A stretch of DNA of 64,000 bases from Vibrio sp. HI00D65 (GCF_001635455.1 NZ_LWEH01000608.1:1-64000); one strand, 5' to 3'; positions 10,307-18,675 are shown, counted from the stretch's first letter. The notes: generated by a model from the sequence alone, not told the origin. Numbers and translations are program-made.

Positions 10307-11140
10307 TTACTCTTTGCCTTCACTTAACGCGAACTTTATCTCATCCGATGAAAAACCTTTACGACAGAGCATCGCATAAGCCTTGGAGCGCTCTTTATGG
10401 TCATTAAGATCGTAAGACTTTTTCTGTAATTGTTCTAAACAAGACGAGTAGAAGTCCAGTTGCTCTTCGTTGATTAATCGGTCGATTAACGCTGATAACT
10501 CGCTGGTGTCGATTTGTCGCTGTTTCAGCTCTTGCTGAATGGCAGTCAACCCCTTCCCTTTTCGCGCGTATTTCAACACCTCTTTCTCCAAATCAGCCTT
10601 CTCGGCCTTGATCTGAAGATTACTCTTGAGCTTATGGGCTTGCGGATGCTGATCGATAGCAACCTTGATTTGTTGATAGCTGAAGCCACGTTTTTGCAGT
10701 GTCGCTACAAGCTTTTCACGGCTCATGGTAAAGCCTGAATAGTAATGATTGATTCGATCGATCAAGAGTACTTGTTCATCGATGTTTTTATCGGCAGATA
10801 CCTTATGAATCGCATCCGAAATGACCGAATCGGTTAGCCCTTTCTTTTTCAACTTCTCAATGATGTATCGCGAGCCAAATTCACCAAAGAAGGCTTGCTC
10901 AACAAATTGCTCTGCAAAATCCTGATCTGACTTTAGATAGCCGTAACCTTTCAAGTTCCTTAAGGTTTCGTCAATCCAATCTTGATTGTCCGTTTTCACT
11001 TTCAGTTTCGCAGTCAACTCGCTCTCAGTCATATCCCTCTGAGTTAAATGCCACATGGCAGAGTTCATGACGCTTTCAATTCGTCGCGCTTTTCTTACCG
11101 TTGCTTTTTTAGTATCCGGGTTTTGCTGTGAATCATCCAT
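10307..11140 (-). CDS. RecX-family protein, extended form
   Basis: The 277-residue protein has the RecX pattern of tandem three-helix modules with motifs such as 'YGYLKSDQDFAEQFVEQ' and 'FGSRYIIEKLKKKGL'. Classical RecX binds RecA filaments and is about 150-165 residues; this one is much longer and appears to carry extra modules in its C-terminal half ('KGKGLTAIQQELKQRQI', 'LCRKGFSSDEIKFAL'). It is not next to recA, so it is more likely a paralogue than the main RecX. It is strongly basic and lysine-rich. The start at 11140 has no strong ribosome-binding site. A regulatory role on recombination is inferred from family only. Confidence 0.75.
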   Translation of the reverse strand: MDDSQQNPDTKKATVRKARRIESVMNSAMWHLTQRDMTESELTAKLKVKTDNQDWIDETLRNLKGYGYLKSDQDFAEQFVEQAFFGEFGSRYIIEKLKKKGLTDSVISDAIHKVSADKNIDEQVLLIDRINHYYSGFTMSREKLVATLQKRGFSYQQIKVAIDQHPQAHKLKSNLQIKAEKADLEKEVLKYARKGKGLTAIQQELKQRQIDTSELSALIDRLINEEQLDFYSSCLEQLQKKSYDLNDHKERSKAYAMLCRKGFSSDEIKFALSEGKE

Positions 11141-11506
11141 TCAATTTCAACTATCAAGATTAAGCCTGCCCCATGATAACGTAATTCTGAGTCGGGCGTT
11201 GTAAAATCAAAGAATGAACCTTAAGCTAAAAAAGTAAGCTTAGATGGTTGTCTTGCTTTATAACACCAACTTCATCACAACTCCTATCATCATCAAAAAC
11301 AACACAACTCAGATTAAAATAGATGACATTACAGTGGGTAAAATAACCTCTGTGTTTCGAATTAAATAAACACCAGCTCGTAACCAATGTTGATAGTTCC
11401 AATCCATCGCCATTATCTGTAAAGTACTACCCCAATAACAAACCTAAGTAATCCAGGCCCTAAGCACATACAGTTAAGCGCCTTAGTCCCAGTAAGAGAA
11501 TGAAAA
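11141..11506. other. Intergenic region
   Basis: Apart from the TGA-interrupted small frame at 11258-11413, I see no gene, strong terminator or recognisable operator in this stretch between the RecX-like gene and the small ORF at 11507. Confidence 0.5.
11258..11413 (-). pseudogene. Possible small membrane protein gene interrupted by TGA
   Basis: Reading the minus strand from ATG 11413-11411 gives 34 residues beginning MAMDWNYQHWLRAG, then TGA at 11311-11309. After that the same frame continues for 16 hydrophobic codons (VVLFLMMIGVVMKLVL) to TAA at 11260-11258. Together the two parts would make one amphipathic N-terminus followed by a transmembrane helix, with the TGA sitting inside the helix where a Trp (TGG) would fit. 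There is no convincing ribosome-binding site. It may be a decayed small-protein gene or chance; I do not recognise the family. Confidence 0.3.
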
Positions 11507-11755
11507 ATGAATAACGAACTTGATGTAATTAAAACGCTTGAAGAACTCGAGCAATTCCTTATTGCAGTAGAAGCTGGTGGTTTAGGCCTAGAAGGCGTTG
11601 AAGGCGTTGGTATGGCGACCAATAACTCTGACGGTCGTCACTTTGTTGCTGTATTCAATAGCAGTCACCAAGTCCTACTTGCTCGTTGGATCACTGACGA
11701 AGTTTTTGAAAATGGAAAAGACTTGGTACGTAATGGCTCACGTCGAAGTCACTAG
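11507..11755 (+). CDS. Small acidic hypothetical protein
   Basis: An 82-residue protein beginning MNNELDVIKTLEELEQF. It has a Gly-rich patch (AGGLGLEGVEGVGM) followed by a region that looks like a folded beta core (GRHFVAVFNSSHQVLLARW). There is no signal peptide or membrane segment. GAGAATGAAAA precedes the ATG and offers a modest ribosome-binding site. A hairpin at 11816-11845 downstream supports a real transcription unit. I do not recognise the family and give no function. Confidence 0.6.
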   Translation: MNNELDVIKTLEELEQFLIAVEAGGLGLEGVEGVGMATNNSDGRHFVAVFNSSHQVLLARWITDEVFENGKDLVRNGSRRSH

Positions 11756-11815
11756 CATGACTAATAAAAGTTTGAGAATTATCTCCCTCTAACGTCGTAA
11801 ACATAACTTAAAGAG

Positions 11816-11845
11816 GCCCAATCAAGTCACAGGCAATGATTGGGC
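11816..11845 (+). terminator. Terminator-like hairpin after the small ORF
   Basis: A 9-bp perfect stem (GCCCAATCA / TGATTGGGC) with a 12-base loop is followed by TTGCTTTC. The T-run is imperfect, so this may be a weak terminator. Confidence 0.5.
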
Positions 11846-12551
11846 TTGCTTTCAACATAGTTTGTTACAAGCTATGATTGCGAGACTATGTTTGGATGAG
11901 ACTATCGGACCCAAGCTATTTTTCAATTTCGACCAGCTTTATTTTGTAGAGTTTCACGCATTACATTAATGCTAAATGAACAGAATCTATCCTTTTTAGC
12001 TAACCTCTCTTAAAATCATATCAATTCACTAATAAATCAGAGGCGACGGTAAATGATTTTAATCGAACTTTTAAAATATAACACACTCTATTATATAGAT
12101 ATTTATAATTTATTAAAACAATTGTAAATATCACCCCGCAAAATAATTAAAAATACATTCTATATCAACAACACGATAGGTTTTTATTTTCTTTATAATC
12201 CAAACAAGGTTAATGATGTGTCGATAAAAAGAACAGCTACCGGTAAATAAAAGTACTATCACATTTCGACAATGTTGTTTGTTTAATAATATTAAGAGTT
12301 GAACAAGATCTTGGTTCATTACCTGACATAACTACCCGTATAGAAATATTCACTAGAAGTTTACTACGTTACTCTTATTTTTACTTTATTGTAATAGTCA
12401 TTTACTTTTTATCCTATTGTTTATATTGCTAATAATGAGAATATAAAAATGTTGATTGTCTATAGGCATTAACAGTTAGTAGTAATCATTTGCTATTAAT
12501 TTTCACATTAACTGGCTAATAGCTCTAGTCTCAAAATAAAATGGAAATAAT
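11846..12551. other. AT-rich intergenic stretch
   Basis: About 700 bases without a convincing gene. From about 12000 onward the sequence is distinctly more AT-rich than the flanks, with runs such as TTATATAGATATTTATAATTTATTAAAAC. A 62-codon minus-strand frame at 12131-12319 has no ribosome-binding site and looks random. The AT excess continues into the cupin gene and suggests an acquired segment. Confidence 0.55.
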
Positions 12552-12950
12552 ATGAAGACATTAACTGAGAAACCTGGTATCTCCCTGATAAAGTCTGGCT
12601 CTTTTAATCTTAATGATCTAAGTAAACTACTTAATGTCGAAGGGTTACAAAGTGATATGGCTGAAGTTACCGTGACAAACAAAGCTGCACCATTAACAAT
12701 TGGTCATTTTGTAATGTCTCCCGGCGAAGAATTTGAGTATTTTTATGATTCAGTCGAGTATAAAGTAGTAACAAAAGGTAAAATCGTTATTCGCGATATA
12801 GAAGGCAATAAGTACGTTGCTGAAGTTGGTGACGTTATTATTTTTTCAGCCGATGTTAAAGTCATATTTGATGGAGAAAGCAATGGAGAGGCTATATATA
12901 CTGCACACCGAAAAGCTGATGTAGACTTTCTACCAAAGAATAAAATCTAA
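12552..12950 (+). CDS. EutQ-like cupin protein
   Basis: A 132-residue single-domain cupin beginning MKTLTEKPGISLIKSG. The beta-barrel signatures include a first motif around FVMSPGEEFEYFYDSVEYKV and a second around YVAEVGDVIIFSADVKVIF. The pattern recalls the EutQ family, but no other eut gene is near and the usual cupin metal-binding histidines are not evident. GGAAATAAT before the ATG serves as ribosome-binding site. Codon use is AT-rich like its flanks. It lies about 100 bases upstream of a secreted HbpS-like gene on the same strand and may be co-transcribed with it. Ligand unknown. Confidence 0.65.
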   Translation: MKTLTEKPGISLIKSGSFNLNDLSKLLNVEGLQSDMAEVTVTNKAAPLTIGHFVMSPGEEFEYFYDSVEYKVVTKGKIVIRDIEGNKYVAEVGDVIIFSADVKVIFDGESNGEAIYTAHRKADVDFLPKNKI

Positions 12951-13052
12951 TTTCTCAAGTAACCAAAAAGTCCGTTTCTAAACTTTCGACTAATTAAAAG
13001 TTTGAGAATATTAAAATAAAGAATATTGGTAATAGAATTTAAGGAAGAAATA

Positions 13053-13796
13053 ATGAAGAAGCGATTTATTGCATTTTTATTATCTAGCTCAGCTTTTTAT
13101 ACACAAGCTAACACATGCGATAACTTACCTAACTATCAAGAGCTAACCAGAGCCTTAAAAAGTGTAGTCGCAACTACTAGCCATGAGGCAAATGGAGGCT
13201 TGGAGTTAAATATGTGGGGAACCATAGTAGCAAGGGATGGTAGTGTTTGCGTTGTAACTAAAACAGGAGAAAACTTTGGCGACCAATGGCCAGGTAGCCG
13301 TGTGATCTCAGCACAGAAAGCAAATACAGCCAATGCCTTTAGCCTACCGGAGCTATCGCTATCCACAGCAAACCTCTGGAAAGCCACACAACCAGGAGGG
13401 AGTTTATTTGGCTTACAGTTCAGTAACCCTGTAAACTCAAAACTAGCATTTAAAGGAAAATCTAAATATTTCGGTCAAAAAAACGATCCAATGGTTAGTC
13501 ACCGAATCGGTGGTCTAAATGTCTTTGGCGGTGGCCTCGCTCTGTATAACAATCAAGGTGAAATCATAGGTGGATTAGGGGTAAGTGGTGACACCTCATG
13601 TGCAGATCATAATATCGCTTGGAAAACTCGTCACGCTCTCAAATTAGACTATGTTCCTAAAGGGGTTTCTAATACTGGTGATGACAATATTATCTATGAT
13701 ATCGATAATGGGTTTTCTCATGTCAATTGTGGAAATGGTGAACAGCAAATAGCTGATAACTTGCCTAATAGTTTCCCTCTATCTAAGAGAAAATAA
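13053..13796 (+). CDS. Secreted HbpS/GlcG-family protein
   Basis: I place the start at ATG 13053, not the upstream frame start at 13026, because AAGGAAGAAATA precedes it and the product then opens with a clean signal peptide (MKKRFIAFLLSSSAFYTQA). The mature ~228 residues carry the HbpS/GlcG fold pattern: a helix with ALKSVVATTSHEANG, the DGSVCVVTKTG strand pair, SAQKANTANAFSLP, and NVFGGGLALYNNQGEIIGGLGVSG. The core is followed by a ~60-residue extension. Four cysteines suggest periplasmic disulfides. The family includes heme-binding and cobalamin-related members. Heme binding here is inference only. Confidence 0.75.
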   Translation: MKKRFIAFLLSSSAFYTQANTCDNLPNYQELTRALKSVVATTSHEANGGLELNMWGTIVARDGSVCVVTKTGENFGDQWPGSRVISAQKANTANAFSLPELSLSTANLWKATQPGGSLFGLQFSNPVNSKLAFKGKSKYFGQKNDPMVSHRIGGLNVFGGGLALYNNQGEIIGGLGVSGDTSCADHNIAWKTRHALKLDYVPKGVSNTGDDNIIYDIDNGFSHVNCGNGEQQIADNLPNSFPLSKRK

Positions 13797-14313
13797 AATA
13801 AACTAGGCCTGGGGCGCCCTTAAGTACCTCAGGACCTACACTGCCTAGAATTATTGAAGTTCTTTTTATGGGATAGGCTTTGCCCTGCGGTGACGGACTG
13901 CATAAAGTCTACTAGCTAAGTGTTCCAGAATATCGGAAATTCAATACATTATGAATGCTAAAAGCTCTTCACTAGCTCTAATTCTTTGAAAGGCCTCGTT
14001 ATAAGTTTAACCTTTCTAATCAGGCCCTCAGCAAATGTTTCCAAACTCTTGGATAGGACTTTCAATAACATCGTAAAATGAATATTTCAAAAAAACAAAA
14101 TTATGATGAACTTAACTCTAATCGCGGTGCCCTAACATTTAGGTTTGGTGATAGTACACCTGTGGGCTTTGACAGTTTTATGACTTGTAGCACGAAGCAA
14201 AGTTACCTAAGCTAGCCGCCGTGAAACGAGCTGTTTGATTACTCCGTGAGTAAACATAACTCGTCAACTTAAAGACCAAGACCCGATACTAACTGACTCT
14301 ATTACTGATTGAT
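13797..14313. other. Intergenic region with probable decayed mobile-element DNA
   Basis: About 520 bases with no intact gene. It contains a 45-codon frame at 14078-14215 with a transposase-like motif (separate entry) and a 37-codon minus-strand frame at 14071-13958 without a ribosome-binding site. No terminal inverted repeats were found by eye. The composition differs from the AT-rich segment before it. Confidence 0.5.
14078..14215 (+). pseudogene. Possible transposase N-terminal relic
   Basis: The frame starts at ATG 14078 and ends at TAG 14213-14215, 45 codons. Its first part, KKQNYDELNSNRGALTF, resembles the N-terminal '(Y/W)xxYNxxLxxRGxLTxW' signature of IS5-type transposases. After this the resemblance stops. 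With no remaining catalytic domain or inverted repeats, I read it as a fragment of a decayed insertion sequence. The match is a short motif only. Confidence 0.35.
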
Positions 14314-14790
14314 TTGCTAAGCACACCTAGTTTCTTTTTAACTCCACAAAACCGCCAACAAAAGCAATCGCTTTGGGCGCTTTTCCTTACCGGACTGGTT
14401 ATCATAACTTGTCTGGCGAGCACGCTCTCTGCAAATAAAGTTACGTTTTCCAACTATTCTATTAGTCAATCAACGCGTCTTGGTACTGAAAGCAGTGATC
14501 CGCAAGCCTCTATGGCTTCGTCTGAAAAAATGTCTGAGCTTTATTCCAGCGTATTCGGATCAAAAGCATCTAAATCACTGTCTGCGCCAACTTCTAGTGC
14601 CTGTGACCTGAGCTCTAAAATGCTCACCTTCGCGACACCTAAAACTGGCTGGCTGATCCCTTTTATTCTTCTGATCGCTGTAGCATTCAGCCTTCCACCT
14701 CACATATCGAGATTATCCAGAGACAATCATCGCTCTGCTCGACCAACAAAGCACCGCTTACACTTAAAGCACTGTATATTTAGAGAATAA
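14314..14790 (+). CDS. ScsA-like small membrane protein at the head of the scs operon
   Basis: A 158-residue product, starting at TTG 14314 if the longest frame is used. It has a hydrophobic segment near residues 20-40 (LWALFLTGLVIITCLA), a Ser-rich periplasmic middle with a single Cys, a second hydrophobic segment (GWLIPFILLIAVAFSL) and a basic tail ending HLKHCIFRE. It lies 47 bases upstream of the DsbD-like gene on the same strand, the place held by scsA in Salmonella-type scsABCD copper-tolerance loci. The assignment rests on position, topology and the Cys/His tail. The start codon is uncertain. Confidence 0.55.
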   Translation: MLSTPSFFLTPQNRQQKQSLWALFLTGLVIITCLASTLSANKVTFSNYSISQSTRLGTESSDPQASMASSEKMSELYSSVFGSKASKSLSAPTSSACDLSSKMLTFATPKTGWLIPFILLIAVAFSLPPHISRLSRDNHRSARPTKHRLHLKHCIFRE

Positions 14791-14837
14791 ATAACCGGGC
14801 CATTACACCCTTTTATTTATTTTTTGGAGATACATTT

Positions 14838-16949
14838 GTGTACAACACACTTCTAACTAAGTTTGCCGATTGTTTGGCATTCTGCATGCGTACATGCGCG
14901 AAAACTATAGTCACTGCCCTACTGGTAATGACGTCATTTACAGCTCTGGCACAAACGACCGGCTGGCTGAGTGTGCCTGAGCACCCGCCTGTAAAGATGC
15001 GAATGATGTCGACTGGGGAACAATCCGATGACGGCTCTCAAATTCAGACCGTACTCGATGTCGTGCTCGATGGAGACTGGAAAACCTATTGGCGTAGCCC
15101 TGGTGAAGGAGGCATCCCGCCAAGCTGGGACTGGTCTGGCTCCACCAACATCGAATCAGTTGAGTGGCATTGGCCGATCCCTAAATATTACGAGCAGCTA
15201 GATGTAATGACATTGGGCTATAAAAAGCATGTCAGTTTCCCAGTTACGCTCACATTGAAAGACAACACCAAGCCTGCAATATTTAAGGCGTCTTTCACCT
15301 TTCCGTCATGTACCAATATCTGTGTTTTAACCGATTACGACATTGAATTGCCGATTGATCCACAAACATTGGAGCTCGATGAGAAAGCCATGTTTTTGTT
15401 CAATCAGGGCATGAGTCAGTCTCCACGCGAAGCTAATCGAACTTCTGTGAATGGCCTTTACTGGGACAAAAGCAAACAACAATTAGTAACTCAGCTGACG
15501 AGTAAAGATGGCTGGGATAAACCTATGGTACTGATTGACGGCGAAGAAGTAATCGACGACTTCTTCTCTCAGCCTACCGTTCATATTACCGACAATACAA
15601 TGACCGCTGTGTTTGACGTGAGCAACTGGATTGGTGAAGTCGATCTAACCGATCGCACGGTAAGTGTCACTGTCTCAGATACCAACTTTGCTGAAGAGAT
15701 GACAGCTAAAGTAGGCTCAGAGTCAATCGCTTATCAAGAGAGCAACAACGGCTTTATTGCGATGATCGGTTTCGCCTTAATTGGTGGTTTAATCCTCAAT
15801 ATCATGCCATGTGTGTTACCCGTATTAGGAATGAAACTAAACAGCATCATTCAAAATCAAGGTGCCTCTCATCGTCATATCCGACTTTCGTTCCTGGCTT
15901 CTGCTGCAGGTGTGATTACTTCATTTGCACTGCTAGCGCTTGGCATGACACTTCTAAAAGTAGGTGGCAATGCGATAGGCTGGGGAATCCAATTCCAGAA
16001 CGTTTGGTTTATCGGTTTCATGCTGATCATCACCTTGCTGTTCTCAATTAACCTATTGGGTTTATTTGAGTTCCGACTGCCTTCAGGTTTAAACACCTGG
16101 ATGGCGACCAAAGGTGACGATTCACATTCGGGTCACTTCGTTCAAGGTATGTTTGCCACACTCTTAGCAACACCGTGTAGCGCGCCATTCCTTGGCACAG
16201 CCGTAGCTTATGCACTTGGGGCAAGCTACCAAGAACTATGGGCCATCTTCATTGCACTTGGCATTGGTATGAGTGCGCCTTGGCTAATCTTTGCGCTGTT
16301 CCCAAGCCTAACCAAATTGCTGCCGAAACCGGGCGCGTGGATGTTCAAAGTTAAGTTGGTATTTGGCTTAATGATGTTCATCACCAGCTTATGGTTAACA
16401 AGCTTACTGACACCATTCATCGGTAAGTTCCCGACCATCCTGCTGTCTCTGTTTATTGTTGTTTCGGTATTGATTTGGATTGGCATGAAACTAGGTCGAA
16501 AGGTGCTGATTCCTATCATGGCTACCACGACTCTAACGTTTGGTGCTGCGCTTATCATCGGTAGCGTGACCGCTGATAACTGGGCGACCCCGATTGTCGA
16601 TGACCTACCTTGGGAGAAGTTAGATGCTAAACAAATTCCTCAGTTAGTTGAGGAAGGAAAAACGGTCTTTGTCGATGTGACAGCTGAGTGGTGTATCACC
16701 TGTAAAGCAAACAAGATCGGTGTGATTCTCCAAGACCCAGTGTACAGCCACCTGCAGCAAGAAGACATTGTTTTAATGAAGGGCGATTGGACAACACCAA
16801 GCGAAAGCGTCACCCAATACCTGCAAAGTAATGGGCGATTCGGTGTTCCATTTAACATCGTTTACGGCCCAAGCTACAAACAAGGCATCCCTCTACCCGT
16901 GATTTTAGACAGCGACACGGTTGTTCAAGCTATCGATGCAGCGAGGTAA
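14838..16949 (+). CDS. scsB: ScsB: DsbD-like transmembrane thiol-disulfide reductase
   Basis: A 703-residue inner-membrane protein that should pass electrons from cytosolic thioredoxin to periplasmic partners. The start is GTG 14838, with TTGGAGAT upstream and a signal peptide ending near ALAQ. A large periplasmic N-terminal domain with SCTNICVL cysteines is followed by eight or so membrane segments carrying the paired cysteines of the DsbD core (MPCVLP, Cys325; TPCSAPF, Cys447). A C-terminal thioredoxin-like domain has CITC at 619-622. This three-part layout and the long N-terminal domain fit ScsB better than housekeeping DsbD. ScsD follows after 3 bases and ScsC after it. Confidence 0.85.
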   Translation: MYNTLLTKFADCLAFCMRTCAKTIVTALLVMTSFTALAQTTGWLSVPEHPPVKMRMMSTGEQSDDGSQIQTVLDVVLDGDWKTYWRSPGEGGIPPSWDWSGSTNIESVEWHWPIPKYYEQLDVMTLGYKKHVSFPVTLTLKDNTKPAIFKASFTFPSCTNICVLTDYDIELPIDPQTLELDEKAMFLFNQGMSQSPREANRTSVNGLYWDKSKQQLVTQLTSKDGWDKPMVLIDGEEVIDDFFSQPTVHITDNTMTAVFDVSNWIGEVDLTDRTVSVTVSDTNFAEEMTAKVGSESIAYQESNNGFIAMIGFALIGGLILNIMPCVLPVLGMKLNSIIQNQGASHRHIRLSFLASAAGVITSFALLALGMTLLKVGGNAIGWGIQFQNVWFIGFMLIITLLFSINLLGLFEFRLPSGLNTWMATKGDDSHSGHFVQGMFATLLATPCSAPFLGTAVAYALGASYQELWAIFIALGIGMSAPWLIFALFPSLTKLLPKPGAWMFKVKLVFGLMMFITSLWLTSLLTPFIGKFPTILLSLFIVVSVLIWIGMKLGRKVLIPIMATTTLTFGAALIIGSVTADNWATPIVDDLPWEKLDAKQIPQLVEEGKTVFVDVTAEWCITCKANKIGVILQDPVYSHLQQEDIVLMKGDWTTPSESVTQYLQSNGRFGVPFNIVYGPSYKQGIPLPVILDSDTVVQAIDAAR

Positions 16950-16952
16950 TCA

Positions 16953-17522
16953 ATGAAGACTCCCAACGCTAAAGATACAACTGGCACAACGGAAAGTGGC
17001 GATGCAAAGCACGAAGTGAAAAAGCAGAGCCGTCTTAAGAAGTGGGGAAAAGAGCTCATCTCAATGATCTTGATCGTAGGCGTTGTCTCTTTTGCCATGG
17101 ATTTTTATCACAGTAGAAACATGCCTCAAGGAGATGCCATTCCAATCGTGGGTCAATCGATCCAAGGTGAAGATATTGACGTTATTGAGCTCAGTAAAAA
17201 TGGCAAACCAGTGATTGTCTACTTTTGGGCTACCTGGTGTGGTGCTTGCAAACTAGTGAGCCCGACCGTGAATAGCTTCAGCGATTCACATCAAGTCGTC
17301 TCTGTTGCTTTGTCCTCCGGGTCAGATGAACGAGTACAACGTTTCATGAATGCCAAAGAGTATGATTTCCCTGTGATCAATGATCTTTCTGGTTCGATCA
17401 GCAGAAGTTGGGGCATCAATGTCACACCAAGTATTGTCATCATCAAAGATGGAAAGATAAGCAGTATCGCAACGGGCGTTACTTCTCCAATCGGACTTTG
17501 GCTAAGAACTTACTTTGCATAA
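16953..17522 (+). CDS. scsD: ScsD: membrane-anchored TlpA-like thioredoxin
   Basis: A 189-residue protein with a charged N-terminus, one membrane anchor (LISMILIVGVVSFAMDFY, about residues 35-52) and a periplasmic thioredoxin fold carrying WCGAC (active cysteines 96 and 99). The cis-Pro motif is in 'VTPSIVI'. It starts 3 bases after the scsB stop, so translation is probably coupled. TlpA/ScsD proteins act as periplasmic thiol reductants fed by ScsB. Gene order here is B-D-C, whereas Salmonella has B-C-D. Confidence 0.82.
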   Translation: MKTPNAKDTTGTTESGDAKHEVKKQSRLKKWGKELISMILIVGVVSFAMDFYHSRNMPQGDAIPIVGQSIQGEDIDVIELSKNGKPVIVYFWATWCGACKLVSPTVNSFSDSHQVVSVALSSGSDERVQRFMNAKEYDFPVINDLSGSISRSWGINVTPSIVIIKDGKISSIATGVTSPIGLWLRTYFA

Positions 17523-17576
17523 TATATCTGCAAAATAGATCGTTAGGTCAATTTAAACCAACTAAAGAACATTAGC

Positions 17577-17602
17577 GCGAGCGCAACTCAATTGGCGCTC
17601 GC
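17577..17602 (+). other. GC-rich stem-loop between scsD and scsC
   Basis: An 8-bp perfect stem (GCGAGCGC / GCGCTCGC) with a 10-base loop lies in the 106-base gap before scsC. There is no T-run after it, so it is more likely an mRNA-stability or processing element than a terminator. Confidence 0.5.
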
Positions 17603-17628
17603 CATTACAAGAATTTGAGATTAATAAC

Positions 17629-18348
17629 ATGAAAAAACTTCTAATTAGCACACTGATTTTAGGCTCAATGATGAGCGCAAGCGCTTTCGCAGAACTAAAC
17701 AAAGAGCAAGTACAGCAACTTGAGGAGATCAACCAATTCCTCAAAGAGAACCCTTCCACAATTTCAGGGTTACATACCAGCTTAGAGCAGTATGTTGCAG
17801 GGCAAGCGCAAGCAAAGAAAGCTCAAGCAGAGAGCCATGATTGGCTGTACAACAACGATGCTCATCCCATTACCGGAAACCCTGATGGTAAGTCGGTGAT
17901 CATTAACTTCACTGATTACAACTGCCCATTCTGTAAGCGTTTAGAAAAAGGCTTGGTTCAACTAGCCTCAGAAGACAGTGATATTAAGATCATCAATGTT
18001 TACCTGTCGTTCAAACAGCAACAAGTAAGCGGCCTTGATACCAATGCGGCGTTATATGCGATGAAAGTTTGGAAGGATAAGCCAGAAGCATTCCCAGAAG
18101 TCGACAGATTACTGATGGCGAAAAGTGGTATTCACACCAAATCATCATTGCAAGCAGTCGCGAAGAAAACAGGAACAGAAGCACAATTAGAAACGACGCC
18201 GGACCAAAGTCAAACACTGCTAACCAACCACCAAACGTTTAGTGCACTCGGTTTAACAGGCACACCAACACTGATGATGAATGGGAAAATATTACCAGGG
18301 TATGTTCCTTACGATCGCTTGAAAGAGATCGTGGATGAAGCGTTTTAA
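17629..18348 (+). CDS. scsC: ScsC: periplasmic DsbA/DsbC-like thiol-disulfide protein
   Basis: A 239-residue protein with a signal peptide (MKKLLISTLILGSMMSASAFA). A ~45-residue helical N-terminal stretch, rich in Gln/Glu and resembling the oligomerisation stalk of ScsC/DsbC-like proteins, leads into a DsbA-type thioredoxin domain with CPFC at 99-102 and the cis-Pro loop TGTPTL near the end. The likely role is isomerase or oxidase activity in the periplasm with ScsB as reductant, linked in other bacteria to copper tolerance. It is the last gene of the scs unit. The long gap and hairpin before it suggest separate tuning of its level. Confidence 0.82.
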   Translation: MKKLLISTLILGSMMSASAFAELNKEQVQQLEEINQFLKENPSTISGLHTSLEQYVAGQAQAKKAQAESHDWLYNNDAHPITGNPDGKSVIINFTDYNCPFCKRLEKGLVQLASEDSDIKIINVYLSFKQQQVSGLDTNAALYAMKVWKDKPEAFPEVDRLLMAKSGIHTKSSLQAVAKKTGTEAQLETTPDQSQTLLTNHQTFSALGLTGTPTLMMNGKILPGYVPYDRLKEIVDEAF

Positions 18349-18675
18349 TCTCGCTAATAAGTAAAGGCAAAGCCACCCAGTAAAAACCAAAAGCCTATTT
18401 GTTTAGTTCACAGTAGGTTTTTTGTTTACCAGTATTTTCACTGCGGTTTGAAGTCATGACTGTAAGGTCATCATTTTGCAATAGAAAAACACTCTAAGTG
18501 TCACCACTACGCAATGGGCTCTTAATCTAACCTCGGTAGCTTAAAAACAGTTCTGTCGAGAGTGCGAAGACGTGTTAACTCTAGACAACTGTCCTTTGAC
18601 CGAGCTTAGCTCGGTCTTTTTTTGAGTGTTTCAAAGGTGATAGAGCAAGTGCCTAAAGGTGAAACTCGATAGTAC
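18349..18675. other. Intergenic region ending in a strong terminator
   Basis: No protein gene is seen in this stretch between convergent scsC and the AstE-like gene. It includes an imperfect hairpin near 18383-18425 (AAAAACCAAAAGCCTA / TAGGTTTTTTG) that could end the scs transcript, then about 170 bases of unassigned sequence, then the terminator at 18598-18623. Confidence 0.55.
18598..18623 (+). terminator. Strong rho-independent terminator
   Basis: An 8-bp GC-rich perfect stem (GACCGAGC / GCTCGGTC) with a TTA loop is followed by a run of T. It lies 250 bases after scsC, farther than normal for that gene, so it may end a separate short transcript. Confidence 0.85.

Noticed and set aside
11309-11311. 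TGA as a selenocysteine codon
   Set aside because: No SECIS-like hairpin right after the TGA and no redox context; a point mutation or chance is simpler.
12131-12319. 62-codon minus-strand frame in the AT-rich gap
   Set aside because: No ribosome-binding site, random-looking composition, no terminator. Probably chance in AT-rich DNA.
13958-14071. 37-codon minus-strand frame (MLLKVLSKSLETFAEG...)
   Set aside because: It reads like protein but has no ribosome-binding site and no neighbouring signal; not enough to call a gene. It may be part of the decayed element.
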